In this document: piece after piece, positions 21,463-32,689 of the stretch
How positions within the stretch are numbered: position 1 is the first letter of the stretch
Layout: the number at the start of each line of letters is the position of its first letter
NCBI GenBank assembly: GCA_963969595.1
Contig: OZ018418.1
Coordinates: forward strand, 5,523,001 to 5,587,000
DNA: 64,000 bases
From: Neckera pumila
Taxonomy: Eukaryota > Streptophyta > Bryopsida > Hypnales > Neckeraceae
Direction of reading: 5' to 3'
The notes under the pieces: generated by a model
Told to the model about the DNA's origin: nothing
The model's input: the letters and a program-made list of their open reading frames with translations, nothing else
The model's database searches: none
Program-made: the position numbers and the translations under genes

Positions 21463-22741
21463 CTTACTCGATAGCTTACTATTCATCAATGCACCCACCA
21501 GCTCTCCGACACTAGCGGGGATCCTCCTCTTGACCTCCCAATCTACTTGTATTCCGCCCAGAATTACAGTCAACTTATTGAACGGGTCGGTCGGGTCTTC
21601 AGAATCCGGCATCTCCACATCCGGTCCCTGTTCTGGAGTCGACCGGTTGGTAGGAGGGGTTCCTCTCTTGCAAGGAGGCGTCGTCTTCATTCGCTTCCTC
21701 ATCCGGAGGTGCTCTTCCTCGTCTTCTTCTTCTATCGTGGGTTCGGATCCGGTTGGACCTTCCGGTTTGTCATTCAAACCCGATTCTCCGTACTTCAGGA
21801 TAGACTCCTGAAGGTTCCATGTTTTCTCCTCCGTATCCGTGAGGAGTTGGTTGCGATGGTAGAGGTGGAAGAGATAGGGACTCAAAGGAATGACCCTACT
21901 GTTCCCGATCCTTGTCACCAATTGGGACACCAGATCAGAAAAGATCCAGGCCCAATTCACCGTCCGTTCCTCGCTCAGGGAACCAAAAATCGTGTTGCCG
22001 ATGGTCATCGTCACCCTCGTCAGCTTCTCCGGGTGGACAATCGGAACCAAGAACTGGAGGAGGTTGCGGTGCCGGTCGCTCTTGCAATCCGCAACCGCGT
22101 ATCCGTCCTTGTTGCTTGGCTCTCCATGAAACTTGTCATGGATGAACTCGACTCTCCGTCCAGCCATGCCAAAACCTCCCATCCGGAGGTTGTAAACTTC
22201 CCTCCACCTCTCTTCTTCCCATTCGGTCGGGCGTCCCCGGAGCGTGTTGTCGAACTCATTTGACACCTTACACTTCAGCTCTCTCACCATCCGCTCCTCC
22301 CTAAACCCCCAGGGTTTATCCATCAACACTAGACAGCCCATCCCGTTGAGATCGTCCATGAGCTTGGTCCTTGCCGGTTCCGCAATAGGGATGACCGGAA
22401 CTACTTTCCGGAGCTTGATGTCGGAGGAGGAACTGGGTGCTCCCGGTCTGTTCTTACACAGCTGAGGCATGGACACAGACGGCTAACTGACCCTTCCCGG
22501 TTGCTACCTCACTCTCTCCTAGGTGCACGTCCCGTTCTTCACTTCCTCTCGTCCGATCACAATCAGAAGAAAACGCAAAACCTGCAACCCACACAATTTC
22601 TACCTCTCCTACACACTCTGACGTACCCAGCCTGAAGTTCACACACACACAACGGCTCTAGCGTAGACGAAGGCGTAAAAGAGCTCAAGGTCAGCTGTAG
22701 AACTCAAGGGAAGTAAAGGAGTGAAAATGAGGACGACCAGC

Positions 22742-22751
22742 CTTTATATAG
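22742..22751 (-). promoter_or_regulatory. TATA-like box of unit A3
   Basis: Minus strand TATATAAAGG in the block conserved in A1 and A2. Confidence 0.5.
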
Positions 22752-23023
22752 TCCCAGGACCCCTGGCTGGTCATCATGACCTTTTCCAATCTGGTCCATA
22801 TCAATTCGGTTGAACCTTAATCCAATTTGAGGTGAGATTAGGATGTGATTCCGCTCCTAAGTGCTGGTACTCTGATCGGATCAGATCCAATTTTCTCCTT
22901 ACTGGATTAGCTCCGTCTATCTTTAGTCTTCTTCTGCCCCTCTAACAAGATCCGAATCTTATTTACCCGTTTCTGTTCCAATATTTAGGTAAGCAAAGGA
23001 AAACCAAAAATTTGGTTGCGACA

Positions 23024-23230
23024 ACTCGACCTGAACTATTTGTGTAAGATTGAGATGTTAGGGTTCTCTATGAGGTTGGATCGACCTAAATTGCTAGGCT
23101 TCCCCACTGCGTCCGACGTAGGCTTTCACTAATGTTTTTCCTTTGGGTTTTTTGTGGTGATTTTACTGCTGTTTAGGTTGACTCGACCTGAATTAGTTGT
23201 CTCGACCTAAACAAGACCCACTTTAGCTTT
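23024..23230. repeat. About 161-bp tandem repeat, right part
   Basis: Continuation of 15771-16076 after unit A3. TCGACCT motifs lie at 23026, 23081, 23176 and 23193, with a further isolated TCGACCTAAATTG near 23353. The unit CTAGGCTTC...CTTTCACTAATG...TTTTGTGGTGATTTTACTGCTGTTTAGG matches the left part in order. Confidence 0.65.
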
Positions 23231-23678
23231 GATGTACATGTTGCTTTGGGCAGATCAATTCAAGTTAGGTCACTTTAAACTGCACCTTGTGCTGTAGTTT
23301 TGACTCATTGGGGCAGAAATGTTTTTTTGGGGGAATATTAAGTGCCTGTTGTCGACCTAAATTGTGTTACCTTGTGTTGTCTAATTTAATCTCAATCAAG
23401 CTAAACTGACATTGACCTAAACTAACATTGACCTGAAATCAATTGACAAAATAACTTTCTTGACCTCATTGCAGCAATGACATTTACCAAAGCAATTGAC
23501 ATCATTTGAACTCAACTGTTTTGACGTACCTTTTACTGCTTTGCACCCTTGACTTAAAATGCTCTTGCAACTTCTACAAGATTGTTGCCAACAAGTGCCA
23601 ACCTTATTAACTCCAATCCGACTCCAATCTGTGACAATAGACATTCATAAGCATCCAAATGTAGCACAAAATTTGGAA
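23231..23678. other. Non-coding stretch before B2
   Basis: AT-rich sequence with scattered TTGACCTAAA/TTGACCTGAAA motifs (23400-23440). A 75-codon minus-strand frame (23644-23417) is Cys-rich but has no support. I see no gene. Confidence 0.4.
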
Positions 23679-26600
23679 TGTGGGAACACGCAATATCAAC
23701 ATTTAGAAATCCGAATTAGTTTAGGATCAATTCCGTAAATATTTTCAAAAATTTGTAGTAGTGGAGCCGCAAACCGGAACATTTAGTGGAAACTAGGTAG
23801 TCAGGAAGTTCCGGCTTACAAAAACTTGTAAATAGGTAAGAAACGAACATTAGCCGGATTCCGAAAACCGGAATGGGATCCGGATTCCAGCAACCTACGA
23901 ACTAGGGGTCCGACCTATGAAAACTAGGGATCCGTTTGCAATGGCGGCGCATTAAATGGCCGACCCAACGGGTGTCGATCACTGGCCTGGTACTTAAGCG
24001 GATGGCCTTCTCGTTTCTCTTCCTCTTTCTTCCACTCAAGGAGGTGTGTGTGTGCTTGCAGATTTTGGAGCGCGTTTCTCTTAGAAGAGTGAAAGAATGG
24101 TGAGTTAGGCCGGATAGGGAGAGAAGGAAAGGAGGGTGCCGATTGCACCAGATTGTAGGTCAGGAAGATGGCAGAATCGTCGGCGCAGGGGCAGAAGACT
24201 GTTCCTTCTGTGAAACTCTTGTACTCAATCATTCCGTCTGCCTCCGGTGAACGCTTAGAGTTAAAGGAAGATCTCTTCAAATTAGGGTGTATCGGGTTCA
24301 TCCGGCACCCCTGGACAGTTAGGAGTGAAGATTTTCTTCGTGAGTTAGTTATGGGAATGCCAAACCAGTTCGAACCGACGACAAGGGGTCGGTGGGCCTC
24401 TTGGACGGAAGGAATGTGGGTGGACACTTACAGGTTGAAGCAGTCCGGATCCGGAAATGCGACGCAGACGGATAAGTTTTATGAAGGAAAGTTCAAGAAA
24501 CCACCACATCACAGAGAAGGTTTCAGCGTTAGTGACTGTATAGATGATCGCCATAGACGGTTACTGAACTTTCTAATCCCCATTGTTTATCCGAAAAAGC
24601 CAACCAGGGTTACGGTTACATTGGCGAATACGATTTTCGGAGCACTCGAAGGCCGAGTCGTGAACTGGGCGACCATAATTCACCAGAAGGTCAGGAAGAT
24701 GGCGATGGCTGTCGACAAGGCCAAGCAGAGTCCGCTCAGTACTTACTTGTTCCACATGTATCATCATTATGATTTCATGACTCCGCAAGAACAAGTTGCT
24801 TATGAGACCGGAATGCAGATCCTGAAGTACGGATTCACAGAAGAGTTGAAGCCGACGGGAGAAGCAACACAAGAAGAAGAAGAAGAAGAGGAGGATCCGG
24901 AACCAAAGCCGGAGAAGAAAAAGCAACATAAGGTAACCAATCCGGACTCACGAAGAACGAGGGTGGACGTACTGGAACCGAATCCGTCCTTGACCCAGCC
25001 ATCGCCGAAATTTTCCAATGTATCCGACTTCTATGAGGCCAGAACCTGATGGATGGTGCAGTGCCGAAAGATGCACGCTGAGATGGCAGGGGTGATCACG
25101 GGCATCGCCAGCGAGTTAAATGTTGAGACGGATCAGATCTTCAATGAACTTCGGAAGAGACCTGATCCGGCACTACTCCAAGAGAAGGACAAGGAGATCG
25201 CGATGCTTAAGGCAGAACGGGATCACTACAAGAATAAGTTCTACTGGACGGAGGGACAGTCGATCTCAGCCCGGAAGAAGGAGACGGATGCCTTGAAGCT
25301 CATCAAGGATTTGAAGGTGTTGGTAGAACAACCGGAACATCAGATCATCCAGTTAGCGCTTTACACAAAGAAACTCGAGAACGACGGCATTGTTATCGGA
25401 TCCCGAGTGCTGCAAGTCCTGGTCGATTACGAGGCCAAGATGAAGATCGTTTTGGACGAGATGTGGCAGTTGTTGAGTCCTCTGGATGTGGCCAAGGACG
25501 ACTTCGTGTTACTTTCGGATATCTTCATGGAGTCCCCAGCCAAGTATGGAGCCGGAACTTCTGGAACAAAAGAAGACCCAGGCTTGAAGTCTCTGTTTAA
25601 GATGCCCTAGGTACCTTCCTCGAGTCATTTCCAGAAATGGAGGACGGTAAGAACTTTTAGTCCTTCCTCACAGTCTCCGACGGGATCCAAAAAGACTGGG
25701 TAGAGGTTGCCAATCTGGAGAGATCTCTTAGAAGGTATGGGGACGATAAACCCGGCAAGAGAGCACCCGGAGAAATTCCCTCATATGTTGGAACAGTCAC
25801 CAGCACGGGGGACACAATTGATTGACTTAGGAGATCCAGCTCTAGAGGCGAGACTGGAACTCAAGTCGGAAACCCGGCTGAACACGAGGTCGGAAATAGT
25901 GGAGGCCGAACTCTCGGATCCGGATGAAGAACTCGAGATGGTGGAACCTGAAAGGCAACTGAAACTATGGAAGTCTGAGAAGCAGAAATTGGAAGGTAAG
26001 AAGCCAACGAAGCTGGAGATTGAAGAATCCGAATCTGGTGAGTTTGAGTCAGCTACTGAGTCTGAGGAAGATTTGGATGAGGAGGAGACGTCCCCTGCAA
26101 CCTGGCAGAATCCGCCTCGAGCCGCCAAGATGACGCCAGCGAAGGATTCCGATAAACCAACAGCCAAGCAGGGAGCCGGGAGTTCAAAGAAATCTCGGGT
26201 GACCAAATAGTTAGAATGGGACTACTTGTAGAGGTGGATTAGGATTTAGATAGTTTTGTGCCGGAACCGGATTCCAAGCGTGGGCCCGGGTTCCGAAAGT
26301 TTAGGGATAAGGACTTTCCGGTTTATTCGGGATTTTCTTGGTGTGTATGTGAGGTTGCCCTCGTTTGTGGGCTGCCCTTTTTTGTTTTTAGGGTGTTGAC
26401 TTTGGTTTTGTTTTGGGTTTTTAAGGGCGGGCAAGTTAGTTGCCCCTCATTCCTTCCTAGTTGATATTCAATTGTATTTCATTCCCTTTTCGAAATCTAA
26501 GCCCTTGGGTATGCATTTTCATTCTATCAGTGTATCCGGATTGTGTTGACCAGTGGTTTGAGTGTTGGAAGGAAAGGACGGGTGAGGAGGAATCCGGGTT

Positions 26601-27239
26601 TAGGAGAATACGGTCTAAGTCAGGAGTGTACTATTGTAATGTTGTTGGATTATTGACTTACGAGCTGCGCATTGTGTCTTTAAATTACTATAAGAGTAGT
26701 CCGGATCTGAGAGTAGCGGGGAAGCGAGTCCGGTTGTCAAGCCGTGCGGAGGTAAGCGCCCGCCCGAGGAAGTCCCCATCTGTCCGGAAGATCTGCCAAC
26801 CTTAGAAATTTATCTAACCTCTAGAAAGATCACACCCCCATACTTATTCTTGACTCTGAGATCTGTCGTTGTAGTAAGGGGGAGTGAAGTATTCATGAGT
26901 GACCTGCTGTCCGGAGTTACCATCCGGAAGCTGTGAGGATCCGGATCTTCTCATCTTGCTGCAATCTTTTGAGTACTCGGGTGTTTTTATTTGTGTTTGT
27001 TAGAATTGTAGGAGAACAAAGGTGGTGAAGTCCCTACCCCCTTCAAAGATCAACTAGTGGACCCTCTGAAGGTAAAACAGAGGTATTGAAAACCGGATCG
27101 GAAGAAGAGATGTAAACCGGATTCCGGATAGTTTATGATCTGGATTGTGAAGGAAGCCAGAAAAGAGTAAGTAAGTGAGAAGAAAGAAAGATAGAAAAGT
27201 CGGATAGCTAGAACATGCTACATAAAAATCCGGAAATTC
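23679..27239 (+). mobile_element. Unit B2, truncated at its 3' end
   Basis: Starts TGTGGGAACACGC after a TGGAA flank and is collinear with B1 through CCGGAAATTC. It then stops abruptly at 27239, where B1 would continue for about 80 more bases to its TACGATA end. The next bases are a copia-2 LTR fragment, so a copia-2-family insertion plus a deletion probably removed the end. It carries the best B-family gag-like frame. Confidence 0.75.
24168..26210 (+). pseudogene. Gag-like ORF of unit B2 (three in-frame stops)
   Basis: 680-codon frame beginning MAESSAQGQKTVPSVK. It is unbroken except for TGA 25047-25049 (also in B1), TAG 25608-25610, and TAG 25701-25703 (CAG in B1). Domains in order: N-terminal conserved domain (about residues 20-220: LGCIGFIRHPWTVRSE, TVTLANTIFGALEGRVVNWA, LSTYLFHMYHHYDFMTPQEQ), poly-Glu run, K-rich patch, coiled coil (about 300-480) and acidic tail ending KKSRVTK. 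It is homologous to unit A gag in the first domain. The INVG/NW-type helix followed by a long linker loosely resembles plant retrotransposon gag-like (transposon-protein) domains; that is inference. No zinc knuckle, protease or RT is present. Confidence 0.65.
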
Positions 27240-27311
27240 ACTCATGGGTGTTTGTATCTTCCTACCATCTAAGTAAAGCCTTTCTTCCATTCACTACATT
27301 GTACTCTCAAT
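27240..27311 (+). repeat. Fragment of copia-2-family LTR
   Basis: ACTCATGGGTGTTTGTATC... through CACTACATTGTACTCTCAATA is the reverse complement of 43650-43721, the last part of the copia-2 3' LTR. There is one A/C difference near the end. It joins B2 directly to the T1a 3' end. Confidence 0.75.
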
Positions 27312-27360
27312 AGTTTGATGGGACTATCATCTACTATTATAGTATTGTTATTTGTGAAGT

Positions 27361-28226
27361 TCTAGGATTCCAATCCATTCAACTTGTCCATGGGCTTCAG
27401 AAAGAGGTCCTTGTCCGTGCCCTTGAGCTTGTAGGTAACTATCTTACCGCGGCTGTTCTTACGCATCATGATGCCACATTGCTCTTGTCCTAAGACAAAC
27501 ATCGGAGGCTCCATGCCTTGGAACAGGTGGTCCGCTATGGGCTGAACACTGGACCTCTTCATGGAACTCCATATGTGAACATGTGCAATGAGGGACAATT
27601 CCCGGAGGAACGTGTGACAGAATGGCCGTATTGCAACTTTCTTCATGCCGATGTAATTGACGTTGATCCTAGAAGGGACCTCATGATTTTTGCCCTCTCT
27701 AGCCAGGGATTTTTTATCTTGATTGACGTAGAGCACCCCATTCAGATCTAGGATGACATTAAGCCACTTCTCCGTCACCGTAGATGTGGATGGAACTGGG
27801 ACTTGGTCCGCCGCAACATCTATCGCAAGAGGATCCTCACTTCTACTACTCTGCCCAAGAGCGTACATGAAAGTGCCCAGACAATTAAGGCAATGCATTC
27901 CTTGCATGGCCTCTGGATGCGTGGAAAGAACACGTCCAAGCAAAGAATGTCATTTAAGCACCAAATCAAAGCAATCCCAATAGAGCAGCAAATATAAAGA
28001 AGGCACTTACAGGATCTGTGACTTCATTGTCATGAGCAGCCAAGGCCGTCTGAGTTCCTTTCCGTTCCTCGCAATCAATAATAGGGAAATCAGATTCAAT
28101 GGGTTCTGCATCCATAATTGGCTCATGGCGGAGAGACAACAATGCCATGCCAATGTTCTCAAGATGCGATGCAGGAGAAGAATTTGGTGCGAGGATATCA
28201 TTGCCAGGAGTCATCTCTGTGTCTGC
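27361..28226 (-). pseudogene. T1a, FCP1/NIF-type (HAD) phosphatase-like gene, 3' truncated
   Basis: Two recognisable exons: 28226-28013 (CAG-flanked start, GTAAGT donor at 28012) and about 27905-27361. The second contains the FCP1-homology core: KWLNVILDLNGVLYV (HAD motif I), VAIRPFCHTFLREL, then AHVHIWSSMKRSSVQPIAD, then MFVLGQEQC. In FCP1/SCP enzymes motif I is DxDGT. Here the nucleophile D is present and the second acid is N (DLNGVL), a form known in plant relatives. The frame ends soon after KDLFLKPMDKLNGLE, before the expected DDS motif, close to the LTR fragment, so the C terminus is lost. It acts, if at all, as a phosphoprotein phosphatase-like factor. It lies directly downstream of T3b on the same strand. 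Confidence 0.65.
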
Positions 28227-28422
28227 TTGAATTGGTACAAAAAGATATTGTAAGAAACACATTTTATTAAATTATCTCATAACAAGAAATACATGACAAG
28301 CTGTACATTTGATCTGTGTCAACATCTAGCTGTCCACCTATCTAGCTGAGGATGTTGGATACATTCAAGTCAAATTGAGAACCGATTTCAAGTCGGAACT
28401 ACTTCAATAGAATGAAAAGGGG

Positions 28423-30497
28423 TCACCGAGAACAACTTTCTCCGGCCTGGGGAATCACATTTGATCCCTCAGCCCATATATCGCCCTTGTCTTGTGTCTG
28501 CTCCATGGAATCATCCTCCCTCCCGGGTGCAGAGTCAAAAGTCTGAGCAGCAGTGACCCCAGCATCTCCCTTTGGGTCTGCTGTCGACGGATATTCTGAG
28601 ACCTGCCGTGCCTGACCCGCACTGTTGGAGGAGCCATGCGGCTGTGCAGGGAGGAGATACTTCTGCGACTGTGAAGGTGAAGGCAACATCATGGCAAGTG
28701 GAACGACGTTCTCAACGGCCAGATTTTCGAAGACCGTTCTGGCAATTCCCTGCACTATACCCGGCATGACATCATTCGTCCATTCCTTCACCTCCTTCTT
28801 GTCCTCCTTCCAAAGCCTCTCTGCTTCCTTCTTGTCTTCCATGCGCTGCTTCTTCATTTCATCCCTGTCATCCATAAGGAATTGCAGAATCTCCTTCATG
28901 CTTTTGCCTTTTGTACTAGTCTCTCCCCTCACCTTCTTCCGAGGCGTCGACTTGGACGAACTTGGTGTCCCTGACGGACGTGCTGCAGCAGATGCAGTGG
29001 AAACAAGAATGAGGCTTGCCTCTAGAACGTCATACAGGTGCATGTCTTTGCCTTCCCTCCATGCAACATCCTCCACTTGAGAGTCTTGCATCTCCGGGAT
29101 GTCCTCGTCATTGGCCTTGTCGTCCTCCTCTTCCTCTACTTCCCCCTCCACATCCTGCACCTCTTTGTCCTCTTCCTCAGCTGGCTCGCCCTTTAATTTC
29201 TTTCCCTTCCTCAAGCTCGACTCAGCTTCCTTCCCTGTCTTCAATCCCTTCATCAGGTGGCAGCTTTCATCGACAAAGTAGTTGTTCTCGAGGAAATCCT
29301 TCTTTTCCATGTTCTCGGAGAGAGTTGCGAACCTTTTAAACTTCACCATGTCCGTGCTCTCAGCAATGGCGAAGTGGTCCATCCCAATCATCTTCAATTC
29401 AACATTTGGTAGTCAGTCACACTTTACAGACATTTCAAGTTGCACCAACTTGAATGGCAAGACCACCCGAGTAACAATTATGGCCGATAACAGACAATGT
29501 TACGACCGTTAGAGGGCGTTCAAGTCGAATCGACCTGAAAGTAACTTACCCAGGCAGCGCAAACCAGCCAACTTCCAGCAAAGGCGGAGAATACCGTTGC
29601 CCTCGGGTTGCAGAAGAGGTCTAGCACCTGTATGTAGAACTCCATCTTCATCTCGATGTTGTAGATTTTGTAGTCTAGCTCATTATAAAGACCCATTTTC
29701 TGCCATTTTGGCTTTGGAGCCACCTCGAACCTCTTTGGAATGGTTTTGGCCTTCGGCTTTGTCCCCTTCTTAATGAGGAAGATGAGGTTCACGGACGCCT
29801 TTGCTTGGCTGCAGTTCGAAGACTGATCCCCCAACCTCTCGACCGGGGCCGGCAGGTATTCCAAGTAATGCACATTGTAGTGCTTGCCAAATGTCCCGTT
29901 CTTGATCTCCACTCTTAGGTCGTCGTCCACGTCTTGATCACCTGAGATCCAAAGCCAGACGTCAGGATTGAATGGAGCCGGGTCGTCAACCTCTATCATG
30001 ACCTTCAAGAAATCCACAAAATATGGATAGTCTTGAGGCGCCGTCTTCTTGTTGATGACTCCGGGAATGTTCCTGAAGTCCATGACAGCGAGGGCCATGC
30101 AATCTTTGTGGTCGTCGATCCAAGACGAGAGCTTGTCGGCCTCCATGTTGTAGGGCCTCGTGAACAACTTGGCCTCAGGCTTCTTGTATTTGCCCTTGGT
30201 CCGCAGAAAGACCCGTATGAACTCCGCTGCATATTGCGACATGTCCTTTGCCCTCTTATTCTTACTAGAAGGCATCTTTGCTTGCGAAAAGAAAACCTCA
30301 CCAGGACCAGTAATCAACAAGTTTTTGGTGGCCTTTGTCACGTTGTAATCTTGCTTGAAGGTTTTCCATGCGCTGGGACGGTAGTTGCCCTCGCTGTCGA
30401 AGAAGTCGAGGCTGTGCTTCTCGTTGTAGAGGTATTTGCGGATGGCCTTTTTGCGCTTGTTTCGTTCGAGTCAGTCCTTTGCACTATAGTAGTTAGC
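28423..30497 (-). pseudogene. T3b, methyltransferase-like gene, 5' truncated
   Basis: Exon 1 is 30497-29549, ending at GTAAGT; exon 2 is 29391-28423. The splice joins in phase. Across the junction the sequence NPRATVFSAFAGSWLVCAAW, then MIGMDHFAIAES matches the DPFxGSGTT...FIGxExDxxY pattern of class-beta DNA methyltransferases. Upstream, ALAVMDFRNIP occupies the place of the catalytic DPPY, which is absent, so activity is doubtful. Exon 2 continues into an acidic and Lys/Glu-rich coiled-coil tail (DKKEAERLWKEDKKEVKEW). Homology to T3a starts at YYSAKD; the NGQH part is missing because the GC-rich minisatellite begins about 100 bp upstream. One in-frame TGA lies at 30471-30473. Exon 2 itself is open for 320 codons. 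Confidence 0.5.
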
Positions 30498-30506
30498 CTT
30501 AACCTG

Positions 30507-30520
30507 AGTTGTCCGGACGT
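30507..30520. repeat. Perfect 14-bp palindrome TCCGGACGTCCGGA
   Basis: It lies at the 5' breakpoint of T3b, next to AGACGTCT and CTAGAGTCCGGGGACG. It is GC-rich in an otherwise AT-rich context and may mark a rearrangement junction or a protein site. Confidence 0.4.
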
Positions 30521-30597
30521 CCGGATAGACGTCTAGAGTCCGGGGACGCTGCCCCTGTAACGTCCTGTGACATTCACTTTTTACGTTTTTTAGCTAC

Positions 30598-31140
30598 ATG
30601 GTAAATTCCGCGACCGAAAACCCGACCAAAAAGCGGACCAATCGAAGACCCGACCGAAAACCAGAACGACCGAAAAACACAACCGAACGACCGAAAACCG
30701 GACCGACCGAATACCCGAACGAAAACTGGACCGACTGAATACCCCACCGAAAACCCGACCGAAATCGGACCGACCGAAAATGCGACCACAAGACCGGAAA
30801 CCTGACCGAAAAGCCGATAGAAACCTTCACCGACCGACTATCCGACCGTCGACCCGACCGAAATTCGGACCCACCGAAAATGCGATCGAAGGACAGAAAA
30901 CCGGACCGAAAAACCAACCGAAACCTTGACCGACCGAATACCCGACCGCCAACCCGATCGAAATTCGGACCGACCGAAAACTGGACAGACCGACCGAAAA
31001 CTCGATCGATACTCGACCGAACAGCTAACCGTCCGAAAACCCGTCCGAAAACCCCAATGAAAAGCTGACCGACCGAACGATCAGACGACCGGTGAGCCCA
31101 ACCCCGACTCAAAACGCCCGGGCGACCGACCTGACCCAAA
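30598..31140. repeat. GC-rich minisatellite, CCGACCGAAAA type
   Basis: Degenerate units built of CGACCGAAAACCCGACCGAA and variants, CpG-dense, abutting the truncated 5' end of T3b. The 181-codon minus-strand frame across it (FSVGFSVRF...-like repeats) is a translation of the repeat. It is inverted relative to the array at 36760-37540. Confidence 0.75.
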
Positions 31141-32689
31141 CCTCGACCCGTTTTTACAAGTTCTCAGAAAAAATTAATACATATGCTTCTAATCAGTTTC
31201 TAAAATATTGTGAACTTTGGTATAGTTGTGTTCTGAATTTCTTTTTTTTTTGAAACACTTGAACAATTTCCATTGATAAAAAGGATACAATACACCAAAA
31301 GAGAGTTTTATTCCAAATTTCAATTTTATATATCAAATTTTCTCTTTATTTTGAAACCTAGTTCCATTTACCAATTCTATAATGAATGAAAATTTAGTTA
31401 TGATTTCCTAAATTTGTTTCTTAAATTTTCCCTCAAATATTGAAGAAAAAAAATTTTAAAAATGAATATCAATAGATAAAAAATTATAAGTTTAGATGAC
31501 ACGAAGCCAAATAATCTTGTCATACAAGTTGTACAGAAAACTTGTTTTTTCCCTTTTTGTTTGGGTTTAGGGTGCAAGCTACTGAATGCTATAGGAGTAA
31601 TGGAATAGGGAATTCAACAATGAAGGCACGTGGGTGTCTGAGTGGAAATCGAATTTTGCGGAAGTGTCTTTGAGAAGTTCTGGCCATGGCAAGAATTGCT
31701 TGGAGTGATGTAACTGATTGAAATGAATTAAGGATCTCTTGAGGAGTGCTGATTTTTATTAAAGGAATTAATAGTTATTAAGAACAAAGGCCATCTTGCA
31801 ATGTCATGCAACTGCTTGCTATGAAAATGCGACTACCATTGCATTGAAGTAACCAAACAAGAGCAATAGAAAAGTCAAGATTACCAAAAGAAGTAATTAT
31901 GAACTTCAAAAAAACAGAAACAAGAAAATTTAATAGGTGTGGAATTTTTGGTTTATTATCACACCCTACTTTCTGTGGGAAGACACTTCAATCGGTGTAG
32001 AAAAAAAAATTCTATTTTTGCACACTACTTTGGAGGAGGGGGGGAATAACATTGTCTCACTATGGTTGTCATACATTTTTTTAAAATTATTTTCACACCA
32101 TCTTATTTCAGGTAAGATACTATGATTCCTGTCAAAGTATTAATTTAATCCCTAAGGCATTGAACATGCATTTTGGAGAACATGCATTTTGGAGAACATA
32201 GCATTTTGGGGAGCTTACTACAATACTACAAGCAAAGTTTTTATTTTTTGCTTTCAAATTTTTTCACAGCATTTTCAGGAGGAGTACCTTTAAGGTCCGA
32301 CATTCTTCATAACTTCTAACAGCAGTACAACACCATTAAAATGTTATTGTATGATATGTGATTTTTAATGCTTGGTGGGCAGCTCAAAAAATTCTTAAAA
32401 AATCACTTTAAGAAAAAAATAAAATTTGAAATTGGTTCTCCAGATCTATATATGCAACTTCAGCTTTGGATTTATTTCATTTTCATTTATGAGATCACAA
32501 TTGTGAGGTGATCTAGTTTGCGGGCAGTTGTGGATTCCTGCCTCAAAAAATAAACTTTGCAGTCCTTTGTTCAATTCCATTTTCAATATCTTTGGAGAAA
32601 AAAAAAAAATTGGATGTGGATAGGTTATTACAACATTATAACCATTTGGATTGGCGTTTTCCAATTATATAATTCAATTCTTAAGAATT

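Larger units (their letters stand above)
17186..22470 (-). pseudogene. Gag-like ORF of unit A3, split by B1
   Basis: This is the best-preserved A-family frame. It runs from the ATG at 22470 (MPQLCKNRPGAPSS...) without a stop to the B1 junction at 21462, and resumes at 17813 down to 17186. The first part carries the conserved domain (DKPWGFREERMVRELKCK, FIHDKFHGEPSNKDGYAVAD, TRVTMTIGNTIFG, SPYLFHLYHRNQLL) and the acidic and basic linker. The second part carries the coiled coil and the tail (INSQKLNGSMYSQEIQLSD, SPTLGGGVGE). One TAG at 17753-17755 corresponds to CAA in A2. A3 keeps CAG at two positions that are TAG in A1 or A2, so the family ORF was one uninterrupted gag-like gene. Confidence 0.65.
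16077..23023 (-). mobile_element. Unit A3, interrupted by unit B1
   Basis: Ends TGTCGCATCACAGGG...GGTTGCGACA, a perfect 7-bp inverted terminus TGTCGCA/TGCGACA. Subtracting B1 and its TSD (17819-21462) leaves about 3,303 bp, the same as A2 (3,309 bp). The internal order matches A1 and A2: U3-like end at 23023, TATA-like box 22742-22751, gag-like ORF from 22470, B1 insertion, remainder of gag to 17186, then the 3' U5-like region to 16077. Confidence 0.8.

Noticed and set aside
23417..23644. Cys-rich 75-codon minus-strand ORF
   Set aside because: No homologue in the window, no splice or promoter signals, and low-complexity AT-rich surroundings.
28423..30497. Remnant of an endogenous large DNA virus, because of methyltransferase and phosphatase-like genes
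   Set aside because: Genes contain spliceosomal introns, and no capsid, polymerase or other viral hallmark is present. The sequence does not support it.
30594..31139. 181-codon minus-strand ORF
   Set aside because: Also a translation of the CCGACCGAAAA minisatellite, without any non-repeat sequence.
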